A program made the translations under genes and the position numbers. Positions 52,922 through 59,868 of a stretch of 64,000 nucleotides of DNA are shown one piece after another. The stretch spans positions 3,096,501 through 3,160,500 of the forward strand of contig NZ_AP023081.1 in NCBI RefSeq assembly GCF_026072635.1, read 5' to 3'. The notes beneath the pieces were generated by a model. The model was given only the letters and a program-made list of their open reading frames with translations. It was not told the origin of the DNA and made no database searches. The stretch is from Pseudomonas solani (GTDB lineage Bacteria > Pseudomonadota > Gammaproteobacteria > Pseudomonadales > Pseudomonadaceae). The stretch's first letter is position 1. Each line of letters opens with the position of its first letter.

Positions 52922-54063
52922 TTCTCGGCGCCCGTGCGCCGGCCTGCCTGGAGTGGGCGCGTGCCTTCGACGAGGCTGGCTGGACGGTCAGCGTCGGCGA
53001 TTCGCTGAGCCTGCCGCTCAGCCGCTTCAGCCGTTCGGCGCAGCATTTCGTGCGCCTGCCGGAGCCCCGGCAAAACCCGGCGGCCTGGGTCGAAGCGCTG
53101 GCGGCGGTGATCCAGGCGCAGGGCATCGACCTGCTGCTGCCGACCTGCGAGGAGGTGTTCTACCTCTCCCACGGCCTGGCAAGGCTGGCACCGCTGTGCC
53201 GAGTGCTGACCAGTGACTTCACCCTGCTGCACCGCCTGCACCACAAGGGGCGCTTCGCCGCCATGACCGAGGGCTGGGCGCTGAGTGCGCCCGAAACCCA
53301 TCTGCTGGCCGACAGCCAGGCCCTGCAGCGCTTCGCCGACGAGGCCGCGCAGTGGGTGTTCAAGCCGGCCTACTCGCGTTTCGCCTCGCAGACCCTGATC
53401 CGCCCCAGCGCAGTACAACTAGGCAAGGTCCAGCCGACGGCTGCGGCGCCCTGGGTGGCGCAGCGCTTCATCGAGGGGCGCGAGCTCTGCAGCTTCAGCC
53501 TGCTGGTGGACGGCGAGTTGCGCGCCCACAGCTGCTATCACCCGCGCTACCGGGTGGGCCGGGGCTCGGGTATCTACTTCCAGCCCGAGCTGCCGCAACC
53601 GATCCGCGAGTTTCTCGAGCGCTTTGGCCGGGAAACTGGCTACACCGGCCAGGTGGGGTTCGACTTCATCGAAGACCGCGCCGGGCGTTTCCATGTACTG
53701 GAATGCAACCCCCGGGCAACCAGCGGCGTGCACCTGTTCGACGACCAGCGCCGGCAGTTGGTGGCCAGCCTGGGGGCTGCCTCCGGACAACTGCTGGAAG
53801 CCACGCCCGCACCGCGCATGGTCGCCCTGGCGGTGCTGTTGCTGGCGGCGCCGCAACGGGCCTTCAGCGCACCCTTCTGGCAGGACTACGCCGCCGCCCG
53901 CGATGTGGTGGTCCAGCAGGGGGACTACTGGCCCCTGACCACGCAATTGCTGGGGCTGTCGGAAATCATCGCCCGCGCCCTGACCCGGCGTTGCGGCCTG
54001 CTGGCCGCCTCCACGGCGGACATCGAATGGAACGGCCAGCCCCTGGGCGAGGCGCCGCGATGA
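52909..54063 (+). CDS. ATP-grasp domain ligase
   Basis: 384 aa. N-terminal pre-ATP-grasp Rossmann-like region (HVLILGARAPACLEWARAF), ATP-binding Lys152 in VFKPAYSRF, WVAQRFIEGRELCSFS, and Mg/ATP ligands in DFIEDRAGRFHVLECNPRATSG (E265, N267). It resembles carbamoyl-phosphate-synthase-like ligases that couple a carboxylate to an amine through an acyl phosphate. It overlaps the upstream gene by 13 bp and the downstream gene by 4 bp. A role in making an amide bond in the operon's product is inference. Confidence 0.86.
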   Translation: MHVLILGARAPACLEWARAFDEAGWTVSVGDSLSLPLSRFSRSAQHFVRLPEPRQNPAAWVEALAAVIQAQGIDLLLPTCEEVFYLSHGLARLAPLCRVLTSDFTLLHRLHHKGRFAAMTEGWALSAPETHLLADSQALQRFADEAAQWVFKPAYSRFASQTLIRPSAVQLGKVQPTAAAPWVAQRFIEGRELCSFSLLVDGELRAHSCYHPRYRVGRGSGIYFQPELPQPIREFLERFGRETGYTGQVGFDFIEDRAGRFHVLECNPRATSGVHLFDDQRRQLVASLGAASGQLLEATPAPRMVALAVLLLAAPQRAFSAPFWQDYAAARDVVVQQGDYWPLTTQLLGLSEIIARALTRRCGLLAASTADIEWNGQPLGEAPR

Positions 54064-55199
54064 GGCTGCTGCCTGCCGAACAGCTCCTGGCCGAGCCCGC
54101 AGGCGAGGGTGACAGCCTGGCGCGCACCTATGTAAAGGCCTGCGCCAGTGCGCGCCTGGTCGGCAATGTGACCACGCGCCTGGCGTTGCTCGATACCGGC
54201 ACCCAGCAGTTCCCCGTCAGCATCACCGACGGTGGCGAGCCGGAAGGCAATTGCTACGTGGTGTCACCGCGCACCGCCTACAGCGGCTACGCCCGTGAAG
54301 AGATCAAGCGCCTCGGCAAGCCCTGGCTGACCTGGCCGCTCACCCTGCTGACCCTGGGGGTCGACCGCCTGCTGCGCCTGGCCAAGGTGGACAGGCTGGC
54401 GCAGGTGAACAACTGGCTGCTGTCCACCAACCTCTACCCGGCGGGCTGGGACCTCGATGAGTTGCCGGCGATCACGGCATTGTTGAAGGCGGAGTTTCCC
54501 GACAGCGGCTTCGGTTTCCGCTCGCTCAACGACGCCAGCAACCGCGCGCTGCGCGAGCGGCTGGAGGGCCTCGGCTACCTGAGCATTCCCAGCCGCCAGG
54601 TCTACCTGTTCGATGGCCGTGCCGGAGGCGAAGCCGCGTTCCTCAAGCATCACAACACCCGCCTGGACGCCACCTTGCTGCGCCGCAGCCCCTATGACGT
54701 GGTGGATGGCGCGGCGCTGAGCGAAGCCGATTTCCAGCGCATCGAGCACCTCTACAACCTGCTGTACCTGGACAAGTACTGCCGGCTCAACCCCCATTAC
54801 AGCGCCGCCTGGCTGCAACGTGGCCAGGAGCAGGGCTGGCTCGACATACGCGCCCTGCGCGGCCCCGACGGGCGGATCGACGGGGCGTTGGGCTGGTTCG
54901 CCAACGCGACGCTGATCAGCGCCCCGATCGTCGGCTACGACACCGCGCTGCCCCAGCGGGCCGGGCTCTATCGGCAACTGACGCGCCTGTGCCTGCAAGA
55001 GGCCGTGGAGCGCCGGGTGGTGCTGAACTTCAGTTCCGGTGCCGCCGGGTTCAAGCGCCTGCGCGGCGGGCAGGCGGAGATCGAGTACAGCCTGATCCAC
55101 GTTGCCCACCTGCCCTGGCACCGGCGCCTGGTGTGGACCCTGCTCAGCCGCCTGCTGCATGGCATCGCCGTGCCGATGATGAAGAAGCTCAGGCTATGA
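54060..55199 (+). CDS. GNAT/FemAB-like acyltransferase, uncharacterised
   Basis: 379 aa. The N-terminal ~140 residues have no recognised domain (VKACASARLVGNVTTRLALL, a hydrophobic stretch WPLTLLTLGVDRLLRL). The C-terminal part (HLYNLLYLDKYCRLNPHYSAAWL, DGALGWFANATLISAPIVGYD, LNFSSGAAGFKRLRGGQAEIEY) resembles GNAT-fold acyltransferases of the FemAB/peptide type. It could acylate an amine with a CoA or tRNA-bound donor. ATGA overlaps bind it to both neighbours. The function call is tentative. Confidence 0.7.
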   Translation: MRLLPAEQLLAEPAGEGDSLARTYVKACASARLVGNVTTRLALLDTGTQQFPVSITDGGEPEGNCYVVSPRTAYSGYAREEIKRLGKPWLTWPLTLLTLGVDRLLRLAKVDRLAQVNNWLLSTNLYPAGWDLDELPAITALLKAEFPDSGFGFRSLNDASNRALRERLEGLGYLSIPSRQVYLFDGRAGGEAAFLKHHNTRLDATLLRRSPYDVVDGAALSEADFQRIEHLYNLLYLDKYCRLNPHYSAAWLQRGQEQGWLDIRALRGPDGRIDGALGWFANATLISAPIVGYDTALPQRAGLYRQLTRLCLQEAVERRVVLNFSSGAAGFKRLRGGQAEIEYSLIHVAHLPWHRRLVWTLLSRLLHGIAVPMMKKLRL

Positions 55200-56197
55200 C
55201 TGCATCCGCCCGATGGTGGCCGGTGGCGCTCAGCCACGAACTCGGCAAGCAGCCCCTGGCCTGCCAGTTGCACGACCTGCCACTGGTGCTGTTCCGCGCG
55301 GAGGACGGCACGCCCGCCGCCTTGCCGGACCGCTGCCCGCACCGCTTCGCGCCACTGAGCGCGGGCAAGGTCCGTGACGGCCAGATCGAATGCCCGTATC
55401 ACGGCTGGCGCTTCGCCGCCGACGGGCGCTGCACCCGCGTGCCCGGCACCGAACTGGAGCGCTGCGACAAGCCGTTGCTCGACAGCCTGCCCAGTTGCGA
55501 GGCCCATGGGCTGGTGTGGGTCAGCCCCGCAGGTGACCGGCCGGCCATCCTGCCGGTGGCGCCGGCCGAGCAGCGGCAGGCGCTCGATACCTTCTGGATC
55601 ACCGACGAGGTGGAGTGCTCGCTGCTGGAGGCGGCGGAGAACTTCCTCGACGGCTTCCACACCCACTTCGTCCATGCCGGCTGGATTCGCCACGACCGGC
55701 AGCGGCAGGCGATCAGCGCCCGGGTCCGCCCGCTGGCCGACGGCGTCGAGGCGCTCTACAGCGAGGAGGGCACACAATCCGGGTTGATCTCGCGGCTGTT
55801 TGAAGGCGAGCGCGGCATCAGCATGGGACGCTTCCGCCTGCCCGGGCTGGCGGAAATCGAATACCGCGACCGCAAGGGCGGCCTCAACCTCCTGGTCAGC
55901 GCCTGGCTCGTGCCTGTCGGCAACGGCCGGCTGCGCCTGTTCGCCCGCATCGCCACCGCGCGCGGCTGGCTGCCCGCCGCGCTCAAGCGCTTGGTGCTGC
56001 GGCGGTTGTTCGGGGTGATCCTGCGCCAGGACCGGCAAATACTCGAACAGGTCAGCGCCAACCAGCGGCGTTTCGAACATCTGCCAGTGAAACCGCTGGA
56101 TGGACGGCAGGACCTGCTCGGGCCGAGCATCCGGCTGCTGATCGAGGGCGGTGAGGCGCTCGATTTCGAGGAGAGGCGGGTGGAGATCCGGCTTTAG
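55196..56197 (+). CDS. Rieske [2Fe-2S] ring-hydroxylating-type oxygenase
   Basis: 333 aa. Rieske cluster ligands C47-P-H49 and C66-PY-H69 (CPHRFAPLSAG...ECPYHGWRF). The C-terminal catalytic domain has the mononuclear iron site in ENFLDGFHTHFVHAG (N/D-x2-H-x4-H pattern). It is similar to single-component-type Rieske oxygenases such as vanillate or choline/carnitine relatives and needs a separate reductase, which is not in the operon. It probably oxidises the pathway's late intermediate. Last gene of the seven-gene run. Confidence 0.9.
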   Translation: MTASARWWPVALSHELGKQPLACQLHDLPLVLFRAEDGTPAALPDRCPHRFAPLSAGKVRDGQIECPYHGWRFAADGRCTRVPGTELERCDKPLLDSLPSCEAHGLVWVSPAGDRPAILPVAPAEQRQALDTFWITDEVECSLLEAAENFLDGFHTHFVHAGWIRHDRQRQAISARVRPLADGVEALYSEEGTQSGLISRLFEGERGISMGRFRLPGLAEIEYRDRKGGLNLLVSAWLVPVGNGRLRLFARIATARGWLPAALKRLVLRRLFGVILRQDRQILEQVSANQRRFEHLPVKPLDGRQDLLGPSIRLLIEGGEALDFEERRVEIRL

Positions 56198-56264
56198 GGA
56201 AGAGGGGAGTGCTGGGCGAGCCGATGTGCCAGGAAGTGCTTCAGAACCGCTTCATGGGTTCATT

Positions 56265-56293
56265 TTGTTGCGTGTTGCGCAACATGCTAGGCT
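56265..56293 (+). promoter_or_regulatory. higBA promoter with palindromic operator
   Basis: TTGTTG (56265-56270) and TAGGCT (56288-56293) are 17 bp apart; the spacer contains the perfect palindrome TGTTGCGCAACA (56273-56284), a likely HigA binding site for autoregulation. It lies just upstream of the toxin start. Confidence 0.65.
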
Positions 56294-56299
56294 TTCGAA

Positions 56300-56578
56300 A
56301 TGATCAAGTCTTTCCAGCACAAGGGGCTGCGCAAGCTCTTCGAAACGGGCAGCACGGCAGGTGTACAGGCCGTTCATGCCAAGCGGCTGCGGATGCAACT
56401 GGCGGCTTTGAATACGGCGATGACAATTGACGATATGGACGTTCCAGGCTTTCGCCTGCACCCACTCAAGGGCGAAATGCGCGGGCGCTGGTCGATCACG
56501 GTGAGTGGCAATTGGCGGCTGACCTTCGAGTTTCGCGACGGCAACGCCTATGTCCTGGATTATGAGGATTACCACTGA
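56300..56578 (+). CDS. higB: Type II toxin, HigB/RelE family
   Basis: 92 aa. IKSFQHKGLRKLFETGSTAGV at the start, then LHPLKGEMRGRWSITVSGNWRLTFEF, the HigB signature with the conserved Arg/Trp residues, and VLDYEDYH at the end. HigB is a ribosome-dependent mRNA endonuclease. Toxin-first order and one-base overlap with the antitoxin gene (TGATG) are typical for higBA. Confidence 0.93.
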   Translation: MIKSFQHKGLRKLFETGSTAGVQAVHAKRLRMQLAALNTAMTIDDMDVPGFRLHPLKGEMRGRWSITVSGNWRLTFEFRDGNAYVLDYEDYH

Positions 56579-56865
56579 TGAGCATGCACAACCCACCCCA
56601 TCCCGGTGAGTTCATTACCGGTGTCTATCTGGAGCCGAACGGCTTCAGCGGTCGTGAATTGGCAGAAAAGCTAGGTGTTGCGCCCTCGACCCTGAGCCGT
56701 GTCCTGAAGGGTTCCAGCCGTGTCACGCCCGAGATGGCGCTGCGCTTGTCGGTCGCGCTGGGTCGTTCGCCGGAAAGCTGGCTGGCCATGCAGGATGCCT
56801 ACGATCTCTGGATCGCTCGCCAGCATGTGGATCTGCAACAGGTAGGAAAGCTCGCCATCGCGTGA
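56578..56865 (+). CDS. higA: Antitoxin HigA, XRE-type HTH
   Basis: 95 aa. MHNPPHPGEFITGVYLEP at the N-terminus and HTH at GRELAEKLGVAPSTLSRVLKGSSRVTPEMALRL are the HigA hallmarks. It neutralises HigB and represses the operon through the upstream palindrome. ATG overlaps the toxin stop. Confidence 0.94.
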   Translation: MSMHNPPHPGEFITGVYLEPNGFSGRELAEKLGVAPSTLSRVLKGSSRVTPEMALRLSVALGRSPESWLAMQDAYDLWIARQHVDLQQVGKLAIA

Positions 56866-56897
56866 CAACGCAGCACTGGAGACTTTTCCACAGGCAA

Positions 56898-56924
56898 TAA
56901 AAAAGCCGGCTTGTGGCCGGCTTT
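56898..56924 (-). terminator. Rho-independent terminator after ppa
   Basis: Minus strand AAAGCCGGCC-ACAA-GCCGGCTTTTTT, stem and T-run 18 bp past the ppa stop. The stem may also serve higBA on the other strand, though its T-tract there is short. Confidence 0.9.
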
Positions 56925-56941
56925 CCATGAGAGGTCGGGGT

Positions 56942-57469
56942 TTACTTTTGGTAAGCCGCAACCGCTTTGACGATTTCGGCGCGGGCAGCGTCAGCATTGC
57001 CCCAGCCTTCGACCTTGACCCATTTGCCTTTCTCGAGATCCTTGTAGTTCTCGAAGAAGTGCTTGATCTGTTCCAGCAGTAGGGCCGGCAGGTCGGTGTA
57101 TTCCTTGATGTCCACGTACAGCTGGGACAGCTTGTCGTGGGGGACGGCGATAAGCTTGGCGTCGCCGCCGGCTTCGTCGGTCATGTGCAGGACGCCGACC
57201 GGACGGGCGCGGATCACGGCGCCGGGGGCGACGGGATACGGGGTCACGACCAGCACGTCCAGCGGGTCGCCGTCGTCAGCCAGGGTGTTGGGGATGTAGC
57301 CGTAGTTGGCCGGGTAGAACATCGGGGTGGCCATGAAACGGTCGACGAACAGGCAATCGCTGTCCTTGTCGATTTCGTATTTGATCGGCGCGTGGTTGGC
57401 CGGGATTTCGATAGCGACGTAGATGTCGTTCGGCAGGTCTTTGCCAGCCGGGATCTTGCTGTAGCTCAT
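56942..57469 (-). CDS. ppa: Inorganic pyrophosphatase
   Basis: 175 aa, the family I soluble enzyme. KYEIDKDSDCLFVDRF and ADDGDPLDVLVV with the metal-binding Asp residues (D-x-D-x4-D) are intact. It hydrolyses pyrophosphate to drive biosynthesis. Monocistronic, ending in a strong terminator. Confidence 0.97.
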   Translation of the reverse strand: MSYSKIPAGKDLPNDIYVAIEIPANHAPIKYEIDKDSDCLFVDRFMATPMFYPANYGYIPNTLADDGDPLDVLVVTPYPVAPGAVIRARPVGVLHMTDEAGGDAKLIAVPHDKLSQLYVDIKEYTDLPALLLEQIKHFFENYKDLEKGKWVKVEGWGNADAARAEIVKAVAAYQK

Positions 57470-57547
57470 GGTCGACTCCCTGGGAATGGGCCAAAAAAAG
57501 TGGGCGGATTATATGCACATTCATTGGGCGGCGCCACGCCGTCGTGC

Positions 57548-58366
57548 TCATCCGTTGGTCGTGTTCCGATAGTCCGGGTGCTCGTCGATCAGGCGTGCCA
57601 GGCGCGTGGCCGGGTCCTGCCGGTAGAAGGCCGCGAGCTGCGTGTAGACGGCGGGGTAGGCGGCCTGCAGCAGGTCGGGGGCGCTGAAGAAGTACTCGCT
57701 GGTGACGGCGAAGAATTCCGCCGGGTCTTCCGCCGCGTAGGGGTCGATGGGCAGCTCGGCGTCTTCGTTTTCATCGAGGCGGGCGTTCATTTCGTCGTAG
57801 GCGGCCTGCATGGCCTCGGCCCAGTCGGATTGGCGCATGTCGCGGTGCAGCGGTGGCAGGCCGTTGGCGTCGCCGTTGAGCATGTCCAGCTTGTGTGCCA
57901 GTTCGTGGATCACCAGGTTGTAGCCCTCCCAGCCGCCGCTGGCCTGCACGCCGGGCCAGGCGAGCACCACCGGGCCGCGGAGCCAGGCTTCGCCGCTGTG
58001 CTCGGCGTCCCATTCATGGACGACGCCGGCGCTGTCGCGGTGGCGCTGGGGGCTGACGAAATCGTCGGGGTAGATCACCAGTTCGTGGAAGCCCTGGTAC
58101 CAGCCCAGTTCTCCCAGGTGCAGCAGCGGCAGCTGGGCCTGGGCCGCGAGGATCAGGCGGTCACGCGGGGCGAGCTGGACGTCGCCCAGGAGGCTCAGGT
58201 GCTTGTCGTGGAGGAACAGCACGCTGCGTTCGCGCAGGCGCTGGTCTTCTTCGGCGCTGATGCCGTCGAGTATCGGCAACGCCTGGCGCACCTCGGCCCA
58301 GAGCGTGTCAGCGACCGGGTTGCGCGCCAGCGTGCGGCGCCGGCGCCAGTTGCGCAGGGACCACAT
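57548..58366 (-). CDS. Zinc metallopeptidase of the MtfA/M90 family
   Basis: 272 aa. Zinc-binding HELAH in NLVIHELAHKLDMLNGD, with the downstream Glu ligand in EDPAEFFAVTSEYFF. MtfA binds the Mlc repressor in E. coli and has aminopeptidase activity; the Pseudomonas role is not established. It starts 4 bp after the DedA gene's end on the same strand, so they probably form an operon. Confidence 0.92.
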   Translation of the reverse strand: MWSLRNWRRRRTLARNPVADTLWAEVRQALPILDGISAEEDQRLRERSVLFLHDKHLSLLGDVQLAPRDRLILAAQAQLPLLHLGELGWYQGFHELVIYPDDFVSPQRHRDSAGVVHEWDAEHSGEAWLRGPVVLAWPGVQASGGWEGYNLVIHELAHKLDMLNGDANGLPPLHRDMRQSDWAEAMQAAYDEMNARLDENEDAELPIDPYAAEDPAEFFAVTSEYFFSAPDLLQAAYPAVYTQLAAFYRQDPATRLARLIDEHPDYRNTTNG

Positions 58367-58370
58367 GGGC

Positions 58371-59036
58371 TCAGCCCGGGCGCTCGGTGCTGTCGCTGGC
58401 GTCGGCCGGGCGCAGGTGGCGATGCACCACGCCGATGAACATGGGCACCAGGGACAGCAGGATGATGACGACCACGCCCACGGACAGGTTCTGCTTGATG
58501 AAGGGCACGTTGCCGAAGAAGTAGCCGAGGGTCACCAGGCCGCCGACCCAGAGGATGGTGCCGACGACGCTGAAGGCCAGGAAGCGCCCGTAGGGCATGC
58601 GGCCGACGCCGGCGACGAAGGGGGCGAAGGTGCGCACGATGGGCAGGAAGCGCGCCAGGGTCACGGTCTTGCCGCCGTGGCGGTCGTAGAACTCGTGGGT
58701 GCGCTGCAGGTAGTCGCGGCGGAAGATCTTCGAGTTGGGCTTGTTGAACAGCCGCTCGCCGGTCGTTCGCCCGATCATGTAGTTGGTGCTGTCGCCCATG
58801 ATCGCCGCGAGCATCAGCAGGGCGCCGAGCACGATGGGGTCCATGGCGCCATTGGCGCAGATGGCGCCGGCGATGAACAGCAGGGAATCACCGGGCAGGA
58901 AGGGCATCACCACCAGGCCCGTCTCGCAGAAGATGACCAGGAAAAGGATGGCGTAGATCCAGGTGCCGTAGTTGCTGACCAACAGGTTCAGGTATTCGTC
59001 GAGATGGAGGATCAGGTCGAGCAGGTTGAAATCCAT
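58371..59036 (-). CDS. DedA-family membrane protein
   Basis: 221 aa with about five hydrophobic segments. Family hallmarks are FCETGLVVMPFLPGDSLLFIAGAI and the basic GRTTGERLFNKPNSKIFRRDYLQRTHEFYDRHGGKTVTLARFLPIVRTFAPFVAG (conserved F-x-R/G-x-R-F-x-P-x-x-R-T). DedA proteins recycle undecaprenyl phosphate or other lipids and affect proton motive force and polymyxin tolerance. Confidence 0.93.
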   Translation of the reverse strand: MDFNLLDLILHLDEYLNLLVSNYGTWIYAILFLVIFCETGLVVMPFLPGDSLLFIAGAICANGAMDPIVLGALLMLAAIMGDSTNYMIGRTTGERLFNKPNSKIFRRDYLQRTHEFYDRHGGKTVTLARFLPIVRTFAPFVAGVGRMPYGRFLAFSVVGTILWVGGLVTLGYFFGNVPFIKQNLSVGVVVIILLSLVPMFIGVVHRHLRPADASDSTERPG

Positions 59037-59279
59037 GGGGCGCCTTGTCGATTCTGCGGCGGCGGCTCTGCTGCCGGGCGAGCGGCATTATAGGGGCAAG
59101 CGATGTGGCAACGGCGAGCATCCGTCGCCACCTGTTCCAGCATGAAGGTTGCAACTGTTTCCATTGTTTTCCGCTGGATAGGCCCACAGGGCCGCTGCAC
59201 CGGGTGGTGCGGGTTACGGTGCCGCTGGTGATCGGCTTGTGGCGGAGCCTGGGCGCCTGAGGGGCGCCCGGCGGGTGGA

Positions 59280-59738
59280 TCAGTCTTCGTGGATCGGCAG
59301 GATGTAGTTGACGAACTCGCTGTCCTCGCGGAAGCCGATGGACTCGTAGACCTTCTTCGCCACCTCGTTGCCGGCGCTGGTGGAGACGCGCATGCGCACG
59401 GCGTTGGTTTCCTTGGCCATCTTCTTCGCGGTCTGCAGCAGGCGGTCGGCCACCAGCTGGCGACGGGCGTCTTCGGCGACATAGATGTCGTTGAGAATCC
59501 ACACGCGCTTCAGCGACAGGGACGAGAAGCTCGGGTAGAGCTGGCAGAAACCGAGGATCTTGGTGTCGTCGTCATCGGCCAGGGCCAGGTAGATCACCGA
59601 CTCCTTGCGGCGCAGGCGCTTCTCGAGGAATTTGCGTGAGGAATCGGGGAAGGGCAGTTCGCCGTAGAACTCGCGGTATTTGACGAACAGCGGGTTCAGC
59701 AGGTCCAGGTGCTCCAGGGTGGCTTGGACGATGCGCAT
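59280..59738 (-). CDS. GNAT-family N-acetyltransferase
   Basis: 152 aa, single GNAT domain. IYLALADDDDTKILGFCQLYP, WILNDIYVAEDARRQLVADRLL (acetyl-CoA pyrophosphate loop region, slightly degenerate) and STSAGNEVAKKVYESIGF. The substrate is unknown. MRIVQATLEHL is the start; a longer upstream frame overlaps the divergent acetyl-CoA hydrolase gene. Confidence 0.86.
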   Translation of the reverse strand: MRIVQATLEHLDLLNPLFVKYREFYGELPFPDSSRKFLEKRLRRKESVIYLALADDDDTKILGFCQLYPSFSSLSLKRVWILNDIYVAEDARRQLVADRLLQTAKKMAKETNAVRMRVSTSAGNEVAKKVYESIGFREDSEFVNYILPIHED

Positions 59739-59868
59739 GAGTAGGCCTCGGCGTAGGTGGTTGGGGCTGGTAAGAATGCAGGTGCTATGCCAGCACCCGG
59801 TCGATGCTGCCTGAAAATTCCTGGAAAGCGCAATCCAAGCGAGCGTTTGAATCGCAGCCCATCGCACG

